A program made the position numbers and the translations under genes. A stretch of 64,000 nt of DNA, from the NCBI GenBank assembly GCA_015680685.1, contig MNCI01018361.1:688917-752916 (forward strand), read 5' to 3'. This document shows positions 33,961 to 46,169 of the stretch, in pieces (positions within the stretch are counted from its first letter, which is position 1; each line of letters starts with the position of its first letter). The notes under the pieces are model-generated. The model ran no database searches. It was not told the origin of the DNA and worked only from the letters and a program-made list of their open reading frames with translations. Origin of the DNA: Gnetum montanum. Lineage: Eukaryota > Streptophyta > Gnetopsida > Gnetales > Gnetaceae.

Positions 33961-35584
33961 TGCAACAACTGAAAAAATTGATAGATGGAACATTGAGGTG
34001 ATGCACAACCTAACCTTGAATCCATGCGACAGCCTACTAGAGGCAAAGAAGAGGTGCCCTAGACGGTCTGGCCAATTGAACAGGGACTTACTAGATGCAA
34101 CAGGGGTGCAGCGTGGTTAGAGGTAGTGCTAATGCAAAATAATGTTGAGGGTGTAGAAAGTTTTTGAGGTGTTTATGGTGTTAGCGAGGTCAGTGGGGTC
34201 AACAAGGTTAAGCGTAGTCACAAGTGCTCAAGGGTGCAAGTGTAGGGTAGTTTTGACAAACAAGGACCACCGCCTGAGTGTATTTTAAGCATGTTTACGT
34301 AGTAGGATGGCAAAAAATACAAGTAAAATATGGAGAATGCAAAGAAATAGTGAAAACAAAGTGGAATACCATCCTAAATGGGGTTGAGCATAGTTAACAT
34401 CAAAACAGAGCTAAAAGGTACGTGGTGTACAGTAAGCACAAGTGGACAATGTAGTCATAGTCCTTGGGTTGTTCAACCGCAAAGATTGGACTTCTACTGA
34501 GGTGTCTATGTCTACTGACAGTGTACTGTTGGACACAGTGTTCTACTGGGCTATGAGGGGATCTACGGTGGTTTGCAACTTTGCATATTTTTTTTTATTC
34601 ACCAATATGCCCTTGGTTTTCTCCCAAGTGCTCCTTAGATTTTCCAACCCTAAAAACTTTAAGGGTGTAGGTATTTATAGGTTTAGGGTTAGTGGAACAT
34701 GTGGGATGACTACCACGTGGCAGAGGGGATGGTTAGGACTATGCTCAGTGTAGTCACTATTCATGTGATGTACCAATGGGGCTAGTAGTGTTTTGCTTTG
34801 CTATACTCTATTGGACTCTACAAGACTATGAGGCTATGACTATGCTACCAACCACATGTGTGTGCTGAGAAGATCATAAGGTATCTAAAAAATAGCACTT
34901 AGAGACTACACTTTGCAGGACTACGCTCTCCATGCTCTTGCATGGGGTTGAGTGTAGTTTAATTTTGGGGGAAAATGATATACAAAAGCAAATATTTTGC
35001 TAACTATGCTTTCCAAAGGTGAGTTGACTGCATTCGGGAGCTGAGCTGAGCATTGTTGCTACGTTGCGAAGGCTATTAGAGATTGTTCTGGCTAACTACT
35101 CTCTCCACGAGAGGTTGACTATGCTCTAGGTTGGGGGAGACGTAGTCTCAATGCTAGTGAAATCTATGAGAAAATGGATTTTTGAAAACTATGCTCTCCA
35201 TGGGAAGTTGACTACACTCCCAACTAGGTGAGAGCATAGTATCAACACTTAGCCAAAATTTGCAAAACTAGCCTTCCTATTAACTATGCTCTCTATGAAA
35301 GGCTGACTACGCTTCCATCTAGGAAAGAGCATAGTCTCAACACTTGCCAAAACCTGTGAAAACTTACATCCTATTGACTACACTCTCCACAAGAGGCTGA
35401 CTACACTCCCAACTGGGGTTGAGCGTAGTCTCCACACTTAGAAAAAATTTGCAATATTGGCATTCCTGCTAACTATGCTCTCTATGAGAGGCTAACTATG
35501 CTCCCATGTGGGGGAGAGTGTAGTCTCAACACTTAGCCAAGATCTGTAGCCAATATTCCATAGTTTAGATTTGGTGGTGTTTCA
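33961..35584 (-). repeat. 3' LTR of element 2
   Basis: Starts TGCAACAACTG and ends TGTTTCA on the plus strand. It aligns with 51281-52937. A minus-strand TATAAATA lies at 34672-34679, and a 94-bp tandem array fills the U3 side (about 34890-35560). Confidence 0.85.
34890..35560. repeat. 94-bp tandem array in U3 (3' LTR copy)
   Basis: About six diverged units of 94-95 bp. Each holds a GACTAYGCTCTC half and a GAGCRTAGTC half, which are inverse complements, separated by a GAGAGGCTGACTAC-like core. It is the same array as in the partner LTR at 52240-52915. Confidence 0.7.
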
Positions 35585-35600
35585 TTGGCCCCTCTTTATT
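35585..35600 (-). other. Polypurine tract of element 2
   Basis: On the minus strand AATAAAGAGGGGCCAA abuts the LTR start TGAAACA. It is a good purine run, correctly placed. Confidence 0.65.
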
Positions 35601-36689
35601 AATGTTTGGAGGAGTGGCCCAAGAGATGTTGATAAAGAATATTAGAACACCATAGTAGACTTGGTGCCAACATCGCTTTTTGGTACTTGATCGGATGTCG
35701 TTGCACTGTGTCTAAGAGTGCTGTGGATAGTGGTATGCAAAATAGTATGTGAGAAGTGGAAGTAAAAGTGTAGGTGATGTGCTAGGTATAAAAGGGAAGA
35801 TGAGATGCAAGCAGGATGTTATGATGTAAGGACATCATGGCTGATGACGACCATGGCACCAAAGTGGCTTGCCCTTGAAAATGTTGACCTCTCGTCGAAG
35901 TGCTTGTGAGAGAGTCAAGGTGTAGATTCAAGGCTAGGCTAGTTGCAAACTTACTTTGCTACTAAATTACTTAACAATGTGCTTTTCCCCATTTTTTTAG
36001 TGGGTTGAACCTTCTTTGGACTCTACACATTATTAAATGCTTTGTTGTGAAGTGCTTCCCATCAAGTGAGTTGTGTGTCAATAGATGGAGTTTGCTTTGT
36101 TGTTTGCGAAACTGCATCACGTTTGTATGACAAGTGTTTCCTCCATAGGATGACTTATGTTACATTTGCCTAGGCTTTGACTAACCAACCGAGGGTCCCC
36201 ACAAGACGACTTATGTTATGTTCACCTTGGGTTCTATGGTTTGACTTGAAGAGAATGCCATGTGGTCACAACATGTGAGCATCAAAAAGGCTTGCAATCT
36301 TTGCTATGTAGGGAATGAAAGGGTATCAAGATATGGGAGTAGTCTATAATGGGGTAGCAAGCATATGCACTCTTGAAAGGTTTAGCTAGTACAATCATGC
36401 ATATCGAAGTAATGTGCCAACTTGTTGCTATGATGAGATGTGCCTTTGCACAACCACTTGGGGACAAGAAGACAAGAAACCACATAATACATAAATGCAA
36501 ATAGACTACAGATTACAAAATGTGGAAGGCCACATCAGTGACATAGGTTATATAGATTGCAAGTGCTTTATTCTAGAATTGTAGTGTGCTCTCTCGCTTG
36601 GTATAGAAGGAGAGATGTAGTATGCTAACTCGCTTGCTTGTAGAAGGATGAAAAAAGTTATTAACAACTAATCATGAACCCAATTTAAG
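35601..36689 (-). other. 3' untranslated part of element 2
   Basis: About 1.1 kb between the LTR and the tandem array without a recognisable domain. A 72-codon minus-strand frame (36500-36282) is not supported as a gene. Confidence 0.45.
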
Positions 36690-37075
36690 GTCTTGGTAGA
36701 CCATGGCTTTACTAGTTTAAGCTCCTAGTAGACCGTTGGGCCCAGTTTAAGGTACTAGTAGACTGTGTTGTGCTAGTTTATAGTCCTAGAGAACTGTTAT
36801 GTGCTAGTTTAACAACTCATTGGACATGTTGTGCCACTTTAGAGTTATGATGAACTAATAGTTTAAAGTCATGATGGATTGCCAGTTTATAGTCTTAGCA
36901 AATGCATTATGCCAATTTAATGTCGTGAACCAAGGATGAGCTATGCTAGTTTATAGTCATAGAGGACCTCTATCCCAGTTTAATGTCTTAGCGGATGAGC
37001 TATGCTAGTTTAACATCATAGTGGATGAGTTGTGCCAGTTTAACATCGTAGCTAATGAATGCTTATCTTGCTTCA
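36690..37075. repeat. About 40-bp tandem array near the 3' end of element 2
   Basis: Eight to ten diverged units with core CTAGTTTAA-GTCCTAGTAGAC (variants TTTATAGTC, TTTAACATC). The array sits between integrase and 3' LTR. Related AGTTTAAGG units occur at 46170-46780 and a few at 40715-40790. Confidence 0.65.
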
Positions 37076-37089
37076 TTGATGTGTAGTGC

Positions 37090-38430
37090 TACATGCTAGA
37101 TATAGTATGGCTTCAAGTGTGAATGGTTCACTGGATTGGCAAACTCATTTTTATCTCAGTCAACAAACTTCAATGCTCCATTATCATAGGCCTTAATAAC
37201 TAAGAAAGGCCCTTCCCAGCTAGCTAAGAATTTATCTATAGGTTCGTGAATGGCCTTGAGCACTAGGTCCCCTTTCTTGATTGAGTGTTGATGTTGGTTA
37301 TGATGATGCTTTTGTCATTGCTTTTCTTGATACTGTTCAATGTGATCAAGCATATGCATGCAGTCCTTCTCTGTTGAGTCAAGGTCTATGGTTCTTAACT
37401 CGTTGTTTAGACCTTCATCGATGAAGTCCGAGAGGATTACTTGGAGTGATGGAACCTACAATTCAAGCAACAAAACTGCTTCAGATTCATAGATGAGATT
37501 ATAAGGCGTCATACATGTTACTTATCATTACATCATGTGATAAGCCTAAAGTGCATAGACTAGTTGCTCATGCCATTATCGTTTGTTGTTTCTTAGCATC
37601 TTCTTAAGCAGGTTAATGATAACCTTATTAGTGGTGTCCACTTGGTCGTTTATCTAAGGGTAGTATGGTAATGAAAAGAAGTGCTTGATGCTGAAGTGCT
37701 CATAAAAGGCTTTGGTTTCAATGCTGCTAAACTACAATCCATTCTCCATTACTATAGTCATGGGTAAGTCAAAACAGGTCACTATGTTATCTAACACGAA
37801 CTTGCAAACCTACTGCAATATCATCTTCCTAATAGGAATAACTTCAACTCACTTGGTGAACTATTCCGTTACGATTATTATGAAGCTATGCCCTACAAAG
37901 GACTTAGGCATTATGGGTTCGATGATGTCTAGGCCCTGGCATTGGAATAATCACATGATTTGCATTATATGCAATTTAGTTGGTGGCATGTGCATTAAAT
38001 TACTATAGCACTAAAAAGTGTCACATATTTTGACTTTCTATAAGCAATTTCTCTCCATGTAAGGCCAATAGTAGCCTAGCCATTTGATTTTTGCTACCAT
38101 TTCCCTATGTGTTATGTGACCTCTACATAGTCCTTTGTGGACTTACTAAACAATTATTTTTTCTTCATTTTCATTTAGGCAAGTTAGTAGTATGCCATTG
38201 TAGGATTTATGACATAGTGTGTTATCACCCACAATGATATACTACCATGAACATTTGTGCCCTATATCCTTTTGGGCAGTAGTTAAGTGTTGCAGAGGCT
38301 CACCTTGTAGAAGGTATGCCTTCATGTTGTCGTACCACTCTTTTGCGTGGGTGGTGCTAACTATGGCTATGGATGCACCTTGATGGTTTGTGTGATAGGT
38401 GTAGTGTAGTCCACCACTGAGGTGGAACAC
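37090..38430 (-). pseudogene. Integrase of element 2
   Basis: The minus strand shows an H-x-GLCRGHITHREM block with YYWPYM (zinc region), GLDIIEPI (first aspartate, where D-F-x-GP is usual), V-E-IPIRK, then a DLPMTIVMENGL block in which the second catalytic D of S-D-N-G is changed. Near 37650 is a NDQVDTTNKVI-like block, with D where the third catalytic E is expected. The C-terminal domain ends with GPFLVIKAYDNGALKFV and NPVNHSHLKPYY. Downstream is the tandem array; upstream is aRNH. Confidence 0.75.
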
Positions 38431-38459
38431 ACATTGAACATATTAGGCACTATGCTAAG

Positions 38460-38900
38460 GGCTAACATCGCAACTGCACTGCCAATGGCATTTTCTTTTT
38501 GAGGAACATGTTGGACATCAACAACTACAAAGTGTTGGAGCAAGTGCTTTGCCAAGTCAGAGTAAGGCTGTAAATGTTATGCTTTGTAGGTGTAAACCTT
38601 TGCTACTTGATTGTTGTGAGTCACCTCATATCACTATGCATTAATTCCTAGGTCACATGCTACAAGGATGCCTCAAAGGAGACCTTCGTACTCCACCATG
38701 TTGTTGGTATAAGAAAATGTAAAATGATATGCCAAGGGTTAAATATCCTTGAAGAAAAATGTGATAACAGTAGCAAAGATACCCTCTCGAGAGGTTGAAG
38801 CTCCATCAAAATGCAAGAGTACTTCATACTTGTCAAGCACTTGGCTAATACTACTCTATTCGAGAACTCAAGCTCTATGGTAGCTTGATCATCTACTATT
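38460..38900 (-). pseudogene. Archaeal/plant-type RNase H (aRNH) of element 2
   Basis: The minus strand shows YFDGASTSREG (first aspartate), then YTNNMVEYEGLL (glutamate) in a frame shared with the YFDG block, then LQPYSDLAKHLLQHF and VDVQHVPQKEN, the end of the fold. The block around the second aspartate (D-S-Q type) is damaged. Its position after the gypsy RNase H and before integrase is the usual Tat/Ogre order. Confidence 0.7.
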
Positions 38901-38949
38901 GAAGCCATGATTTATGTGGTTATTTCTTGACCTTTCATTGAGGCTTGTG

Positions 38950-39440
38950 TGACATAATTCAAGTAAAAATTCATTATTATTACTTTCCACTATGCAATAC
39001 AACTACTTTCATAGATATTCGTTGTTATAGCTCATAGTACATTGTTCTTGCAAATGATGTTAACCTAGCTGCAAAAGAGGTAATGCCTCCACTTCTTTAG
39101 TGAGAAGACTAGGGCAAGGAAATGCTTTTCCATGTCAATGTATCTCATTTAGTGGGCTACATATGCATGACTTAAGTAGTAGACCAAGACCTCTACATTG
39201 TCATCTCGCTTTTGGCAAAGTAGAGAAGCAATGAATGTGTCAAAAGTGGCAAGGTAAATGCAAAAAGGCTTATCTCCTTACAAAGGGTGAACCATAGGAA
39301 ATTGTCCTAGCTCCTTTCTCCAAGTAGGCTTAATGTTATCAAATACTTATTGGCACTGAGCAATTCACTCCAAGTGGGCTCCTTTCTTGAGAAAATGGTG
39401 CATTGGTTGTAGCCTATCAATTAACCAGGTGATAAACTAA
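38950..39440 (-). pseudogene. Gypsy-type RNase H of element 2
   Basis: The minus strand reads FDNIKPTWRKELGQF (connection), DKPFCIYLATFDTFIASLLCQ, VYYLSHAYVAH, then YIDMEKHFLALVFSLKKWRHYL. The last is the conserved Y-x-x-x-E-K block with its catalytic glutamate. The LATFD segment lacks the usual first aspartate motif V-D-A-S. Confidence 0.65.
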
Positions 39441-40583
39441 TGTATGAATTATATTCTACCTTAAGACCCTCATAGCTCCTTAAGGTTAGTTAGTGGCACT
39501 AAGGTGGTTATGGCCTTAACATTGTTAGGATCTATGTGTATACCTGCTTTGGATACTACAAAGGTGAGCACCCTACCTATTCTGATGTCAAAAAAATACT
39601 TCCTGGGGTTTAACCTAAGCTTGTGTTTTAGGTAATATTTAAGCACTAAGTCTATGTCATTTGCGTGGTTATGGGACACTTTGGACTTAACTGCAATATC
39701 ACCTATGTAGTCATTGAGCAAACTAAGCATGTAGTCGCTAAAGATGTATGTCATTGCACATTGATATGTTGCTCCTACGTTCTTTAGTCTAAAAGGCATC
39801 ATTGTGTAGCAAAACATACCCCAAGGGTTCATGAAGGTTGTACTGAGCTGGTGCTCAGGGTTGATCCTGATTTAGTTGTAACTCAAGAACCTATCCATGA
39901 ACGATAACATGACGTGTCCTACCATGGTATTGATTAGTTGATCAATACTGGGCAATGGGAAGTCGTCTTTGATGGTTTTCTTTTTTAGGCCTTGGAAGTC
40001 TATGCAAATGCATATACTTCTATTTTTCTTAGGCACAACTATGATGTTGGAGACCCACTCTGCATACTTGATAGCCCGAATGAAACTAGCTTTGAAAAGC
40101 TTCATGATCTCATCACAGACTACTAACGCAACCTCAATCTGAACCTTGCACACTTTTTGTTTAACTAGTTTGATGTAGAGAGCAAGGATGATGTTATGCT
40201 AGACTAGCTAGGGATCTAGGCCCAACATGTTCTCATATGACCATGCAAACACTTTGATTATATCATTAAGCACTCTAGCAATGTCTTAAGCATATTGGGG
40301 TTCTAGTAAAGAGCTTATTTTCAACGTTCTCACCTCACCATTATGTGCTGCCACAAGCATCTCGACAAAAGAATCCTCTGTGACATCCCTTGCCTCTAGG
40401 TCAAGAGCCTTAACTAGATGGCCAAGCCAATCTAGTGGTGCTTCTATAGAGGCTATGTATTCGTTGTAGGCTGTAGGCTCGAAGTCTAGGTAATGAGGAT
40501 CAATGCATTGCTTAATATCACCGTACGACCCCATGAGAACCAAAGGTGAGAAAATCTGCTCCTACATAGCCATGTTGTATTCC
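39441..40583 (-). pseudogene. Reverse transcriptase of element 2
   Basis: The reading starts at the splice-acceptor-like site TTTTGTAG (40584 side). An acidic lead-in with LEARDVTEDSF is followed by ISSLLEPQYA, IIKVFAWSYENMLGLDP (Tat-type entry), VSNIIVVPKKNRSICICIDF, PLPSIDQLI, MLSFMDRFL, then WGMFCYTMMPFRLKNVGATYQ and DYIGDIAVKS, where Y-x-D-D has become YIGD. It ends with LRLNPRKYFF and a GI-IDPNNVKAI block. The substitution in the catalytic box indicates an inactive enzyme. It is one of the best-preserved domains in the element. Confidence 0.8.
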
Positions 40584-41247
40584 TACAAAATAAATTAGAA
40601 AAATGTCAAATGGCACCTATTTTGACAAAGTTGATATGCACAAATGAGAAAAAAGTAGTCCAATGAAATTTGCTTAAGCGTACGTGTAAGTTACTATAGG
40701 AGGTAAACATGTTTGTGCTAGTTTTATGCCTAGGCAAGCCATATCCATGCTAATTTTAGATCTTAGTGAACCGAGAATATGCCAAACATACCATTTTGGG
40801 TAGGGTCGATCATGATCGAGGAGCAAAATTAACTTGCATGTTTGTATGGTAGCGAAAAATCACCTTTTTGAGCTCAATATGGTTGACTACACTCTCATCC
40901 AACTACATTCTCCACTGGGTGTTTGGTGACGAGCATAGTCCTGGGTTGGTGGATCATTAAATGATCCTAGGAGGGTATATAGGCATAGTTTTATCATCAT
41001 AACTTGTCATTTTATTTACCTTTAACACAACATTCAGAGCATAGTTTTGCAGTTGCTTCTACCTTGCCGCTAGTGGAGAGCATAGTCCTAGGGAAGATGA
41101 TGCACCAGAATACACATATTCACCTAGGGCTAGCGAACATTATTGAGGAAGAGAGAGCACTATGCTACTTGTCATAGCCATGCATAAAGGAGAGGAGGTT
41201 TTCTGCATCAACTAGGTATCCTAACTATGCTCTCCTCCTTTTCCTAT

Positions 41248-41270
41248 TTTTTCTTTCTTTCTTTCTTTTT
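41248..41270. repeat. TTTC microsatellite
   Basis: Four to five TTTC units within a T-rich stretch in the putative intron of element 2. Confidence 0.6.
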
Positions 41271-41279
41271 GAGGGTTTT

Positions 41280-42430
41280 AGGATTTGTGGCTACGCAAGG
41301 TTAGGACCTTTTGCATCACACTCGGGGGTGTGACCGTGGGAGCCATGGCCACCATTGTGTGCTGCGTCGTGGCCATAGGTGCTGTGGCTACCATCGCGTC
41401 TCATTTTCTTTTCTTTTTAAATGCATTGTTTTATTTTCTGGTGTGGGGCTTAGGTCTCTACGCATTGAGCATCGCAGTGCAGCTACAGGGGCTATGGTTT
41501 CCATCGTGCTCCACGTGGCACGACCATGATCAATGTTGGGGTTTTGACAATGGTGAGGCACCAGGGCTAGGCTTACTGTGGTAGCAGAGTGAGGTAAAGT
41601 GGGGATCTATCTTCGCACCCTCGTAGACTACACTCTAGGTGGTGCATGCAAGGTTGTTGGCACCGTTGGTGCAATTTTGAGTTTTGCAGGGCCACAGGTG
41701 CCATCTTGGAAGCTCTACCATGCATTGCCCCCACCTTCTTGTTGGACGCACCCTACCCCCCTCCCCCCTCCCTACATGCTAGGAATAAGGATTTTAGCCT
41801 TGCAAAACTATGCTCTAGAGTTTCAGGTGTTTGCTAAACATTTTCTATGCTATGAGTGGCAATTACATACTACAATTTGGGCAATTATAGTGAGGAAGGG
41901 AGAGGGCCACGATGGGACCTAGTAGGCACAACGGGCATGGTGGCAAGGCAGGTGTGGTGATGCATGGAAACTATGCTCTTCACAACCATAGCTAAGACTA
42001 CGCTCTCTACATGTTAAAAGCATAGTCATAGGGAAAGTGTTTGCCAAAATGTCTATTTAATTTTGGAATTACACCCTCTACTAGGGTAGTCTAGAGTTAG
42101 TAAATTTTTGTTAATCATGCATGATGTTAATCCTATGAAATATGTTGTACCCTAATGAGTGCTAGGTGCATCAAATGAGTTAACCGATGTCCTATACCCA
42201 TGGGGCCCTAGGGTGTACTATCAAAATTAGGCATTTTTGCTAATTTATGTTAATAATTTATAATATGTCTATTAAAATTTTGCATCTATGCGTGTATTAA
42301 TGCTTTGCCTGTTGCTTGGTAATTGCGGAGTGTTGCTAAAATCCATTTTAATCATGGTTGAGCTTGTGAGGATCCTATGTTGCATGAGTGAACCCATCCC
42401 TAACACTCCTACACCAAATATGCAAGTGGA
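41280..42430. other. GC-richer stretch in the intron
   Basis: This stretch is visibly richer in G and C than its neighbours. It contains imperfect repeats of GGCCATGG/GTGGC type (41335-41410) and several GAGCATAGTC words. Open frames of 99 and 107 codons on the plus strand have no recognisable domain and low-complexity composition. It could hold the promoter or first exon of the antisense gene, but I cannot show this. Confidence 0.3.
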
Positions 42431-43443
42431 TCGTTAGGTGGTGTGGTTCCAACCAGGAGCTTGAGAGCTCCTAGAGTACCTATTGCAGTAGTTCAGTGTG
42501 ATCATGTGATCACACTTGATGGTTGATGCTATGATTGCTATCATCGAGACATTGCTACCCAAGGTTAACTGGAGCATTCTGAAGTTCATCTTAGATGAAT
42601 CCACTACTAACGTTAATTGGGTAAGAGGCTCAGGCAAAGGTCCTAGGGACGTTCAGTAATTATCTAGAGTATAGTGCATCATGGGGCTTTCTTGTTATAA
42701 CAAAAACAACACCCTTTTTATCACGCAGCAGTTGCATACTCTATTCCAAAACCCACCTAGAACCATCTACTACGTTGAAGGGTAACTACTTCTATGGCTT
42801 ATGTAGTGTTTTTTACTACTTGCTCATGTTAAATTGCTAATGGTCCTATAGTTAGAGTTGATGAAGATGGCCTGCATGATGATCTAGATGCTCTAGCCTT
42901 AGCCTGCATTACCTTAGAAGTTTTCTCATTTAGCACGAATATTCAGGCAACCGTGATTGGGCAAATGGGACATGATCTAAAGACCTATATCTCCCATCAC
43001 CTGAAGGCATACGAGTGATGTAGGACCCATGACTAGTTAGATGAGGAGTGGTTTGCTAGTGAGATTAACTCTGGGGTAGTGTCTGCAACACCCCCATCTT
43101 CCTGTGCCGCCCCCCTCGTCTCATACTCCTTTTTTGCAACGTACGTATCTACATTTTATCTTGTGTGCTTACATATATGCCCTTCAATTTTCCTTATTTA
43201 CATGATGAAATGCTAACATTTTTTTGCTTTGTATTACAACAGTGGTCACCTAAACCGAGGTGACAATGGTGACCATGGGTTGCACAAAGGCCATGCTCAT
43301 TATGAAATATAAGGACATGGAAGGTGTGCAACATTGGGAATGCCATAAAGTGCCAGACGTGCTGATAGCTTAGCTTATGCATGTTGGATTAATGGATGTA
43401 TTTTAGCCCTTAGCCTAAGTATCCCAGTGGTCGAAATGATCAC

Positions 43444-44298
43444 CATCATTGACACCCTTTAGTAGCAATATCAAGAAGTTTGCCACTCGAGTGCGCAACA
43501 TGACAGTAGTGCTAAACCTCAACAAGGCCTTCTTCGCTAATCTCTTTAGCATCCCTGCTAACAACTCGAAAATTGTTAATAAGGTTAATAGGGAGGTGGA
43601 CCATAGAGAGGAGACCGAGGATTGCTTAGGGGCCACTCAATCTTACAAAGGCATATTGATTAAAGATGTGCAATTTCCTGAGGTGCAAGAACTGTACCCT
43701 CTATTTCGTGCTCATTCCTTTCCAAATTTTCTTTCCCAAGGAAAGATCCTAGGGGTGGAATAGGCATAGGTGCTGAAGGAGGTGCTACTAGAGGGTACAA
43801 GGTTTAATTGCGTCATGTACATAGCCACTAGTCTACATGCAAAGATTTCTCAACTTTGATTCAGCCTCTAAGCGAGGTTCCACGTCCACTTCACGTTCTT
43901 TGTAGGATACCTACGAAGGTTTGTAGAGCTTCTAGTCATGCAGGATGCTGGATGATGGATGGTGCAAGACCATGAGAAGTTATGCTGACCATGGGTCAAA
44001 CATATGTTTTCGACCAAACACACAGAGGAACCTCTAGAGGAGATCGATGAGTTGTTATCAGTAACAACCAAGGTTCTTGTGGAACACTCACATTATTCCT
44101 GTGATAGTCTGGATGAGGGCCCTCCAATTGACACCAGGAACATAAGCAAGGTGGATCGCTACATAGCAAAGACGATGGAACCATCTAAGGCCAAGATCAA
44201 GATGTCATGTCCTTAAGAGGAAGCTACCCCTGAGATCAAGAAACCAAGCAGCAAGAAGATCTACATCAAGCTACAAGGCTTACATGCTAATGTTGTAG
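43444..44298 (+). pseudogene. Antisense gene, long internal exon
   Basis: One frame from about 43449 to the GT at 44299. It contains an FATRVRNMTVVLNLNKAFF block, then EVQELYPLFRAHSFPNFLSQ, FNCVMYIATSLHAKIS, VHFTFFVGYLRRFVELLVM and an acidic stretch EEPLEEIDELLSV, ending in a lysine-rich KIKMSCP-EEA and KKIYIKLQG tail. About seven stops, no frameshift. The upstream limit is uncertain because of a possible intron at 43141-43242. Confidence 0.55.
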
Positions 44299-44441
44299 GT
44301 TAGAATGCATAGATTCTTAGATGCCTTACTTGCATTTATGTATATATTATCTTTTTGATTTTCTTTTGTGCTATAATGTTAATTAGCTAATGATGTGCTA
44401 TATGTAATGATGTGCTATACATGTATATATGTTAATTGTAG

Positions 44442-44633
44442 AAAAAGAAAAGAGGGCTGCAAGAGTAGTGGTTGAGGTGGCATCGAAGGAGGCACCTTCT
44501 TAAGCTGGGGAGGAAGTAGCATATGGAGATGAGCTTCATGAGGTAGCTGAGGTCCTTCGCCAATTGGAAGAAGAGGAGTTGCTCCACCCCAATAAGGATG
44601 ACTTTGACACTTTGTTTGATGCTACATAGCTAG
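44442..44633 (+). pseudogene. Antisense gene, second exon of the phased block
   Basis: Entered in phase from the previous exon. It reads VEKEKRAARVVVEVASKEA, then an acidic VAEVLRQLEEEELLHP and NKDDFDTLFDAT. Two stops. The next intron begins GTGAGC at 44634. Confidence 0.55.
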
Positions 44634-44762
44634 GTGAGCCCCCTGCACTCATGCTTGACGACTTACTAGATAATCTACCTTTATTGTCATTTGTCTTTGC
44701 TTGTTTACTCTGGTATCTTGAGTTGTGTTAGGTCATGTGCTAACTGCATAATTGTATTGTAG

Positions 44763-44900
44763 CATCAGATATTCCCACCAGTAGTCTTACATCTACCTAC
44801 CACATCAAGCCATGGGTACAAATGCTCGATAAACTTACCTTCATGGAAGGCATTGTTGAGGACATGGTGGATCACTTGTGACAAACGGACCCAGAGCTAG
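44763..44900 (+). pseudogene. Antisense gene, third exon of the phased block
   Basis: In phase with its neighbours. It reads IPTSSLTSTYHIKPWVQMLD, KLTFMEGIVEDMVDHL, stop, then QTDPEL. The intron that follows starts GTGTAC at 44901 and ends CTATAG at 44991. Confidence 0.55.
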
Positions 44901-44991
44901 GTGTACATGTAGTAATATTCCACTTTATGCTATCCTGCTTATTGCTTAAATGCTTAGTTTTCGACTGAGATTAATTATTGTATGCCTATAG

Positions 44992-45802
44992 GTCCTAAGC
45001 TACAGTGGAATCTCAAAAAGGTGGTACAGGTGGATGCTCTACTCAGCCTACCTCTTGAAGTTCATCAAGTGCCTTATCACATGTACGAGACATCTAACAA
45101 GTGTGTGTTTTCTTATGCAAATTCATTATGGATCTATAGGTGCTCTAATGAGAAACTATGAAAACACGTGCACAAACTGCAAGAGAGAATGACTAGCCAA
45201 GATGAGAAGATCAAGGATCTTCAATCCAAATATGACTTCATAGCAAACAAATCGTGAGGAGATGGCACCTAGCGTACCTCTAAGATTGAGTATGCCATGT
45301 ATTTGATAGCTCTCAGAGGTAAGAATGAGGCCATGTAGGAGCTAGTAGAGCAATAGCTCCAAATGGATTTGATTACTCAAAAGAATTAGGATTGGAAGAA
45401 TTGTAGCACAAAGGTTTATCGTTGGGGACAGATGCAAAAGAATTACAAGCAAGAGCATGATGCATACCTACAATGGTACAAGGAAGAGTCTACCGAACAC
45501 GGCTACCTCAATATGTTTCTTGAGGTCGCTTGAGAGAAGCAGACATATCACTTGTTTGCACAATGTATGGTCGTGAGTGACTCTCCCATGAGAAAAATCA
45601 TCACCCCATCCAAAGAGGCCTCTTCTGCCATGTTTTCCATGGAGCCACCCGCATGGACCATCATGGACAGAAACAAGATCCTTGCGGGTATTGACTTTGG
45701 CTAGGAAGATTGAACATAACTTTTTGAAGCTAAGATCCTCCATCACTTGGAGGTCGACCTTGGAAAGTTACCTTCAAAACTCACTAATGCAGACCCTCCC
45801 AA
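44992..45802 (+). pseudogene. Antisense gene, coiled-coil exon
   Basis: In phase with the previous exon. It begins GPKLQWNLKKVVQVDALLSL, then VHQVPYHMYETSNK. A heptad-like helix follows (KHVHKLQERMTSQDEKIKDL), then YAMYLIALRGKNEAM, QKNYKQEHDAYLQWYKEE and MRKIITPSKEASSAMF. About ten point stops, most of them TAG, and no frameshift over 800 bp. Confidence 0.55.
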
Positions 45803-46169
45803 GTTAATTTCTGCTACATTTTTTTTATGCTTTTTATGTTTTGAGTTAGTTCATGTAATGCATGCTTACTTGCTAATCATGCATATTTGTTAATGGTTGT
45901 GGTAGGTGCCAAGTGATGTTGTAGGCCTCAGCAACCCAATAGAGGAAGCAAAACCTTTAACCCCACCTAGCCCTACTAGTTGAGCATGACCAAATGTACC
46001 TTCCACTGGGCTTTTTTTACTACATTTTTGCTATGTGATTCTATTCATGCTCTATATTGTTATTCATATTACATTTACTATGGATGATTATTTGCTAAGT
46101 GTAATATGCAAACTTTTATCCCTATGATGATTTTATTGCATTTGTTATGAGTATGTGAGTTTGAGCAAA

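Larger units (their letters stand above)
42430..45960 (+). pseudogene. Antisense multi-exon coding region inside element 2 intron
   Basis: A plus-strand gene-like region opposite to element 2. The part 43449-45802 reads in one continuous frame when three GT-AG introns (143, 129 and 91 bp) are removed. All three introns are in phase 1. The roughly 660 codons contain only point stops, about twenty, and no frameshift. Further introns are likely at 42782-42851 (70 bp), 43141-43242 (102 bp) and 45803-45905 (103 bp). The first half is globular, with blocks such as NLNKAFFANLFSIP and YPLFRAHSFPNFLSQGK. The last exon is charged with coiled-coil character (LQERMTSQDEKIKDLQ). Family not recognised. It may be an extra ORF native to this element lineage or a captured host gene. 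Confidence 0.55.

Noticed and set aside
34442-34753. 103-107 codon open frames at 34442 and 51780 with similar sequence
   Set aside because: They are copies within the two LTRs of element 2 and lie antisense near its TATA box.
41285-41584. 99-codon plus-strand frame with hydrophobic stretches, possible membrane protein
   Set aside because: Composition is repetitive (GGCCATGG-like words), with an overlapping second frame and no homologous copy to show selection. It remains possible as part of the antisense gene.
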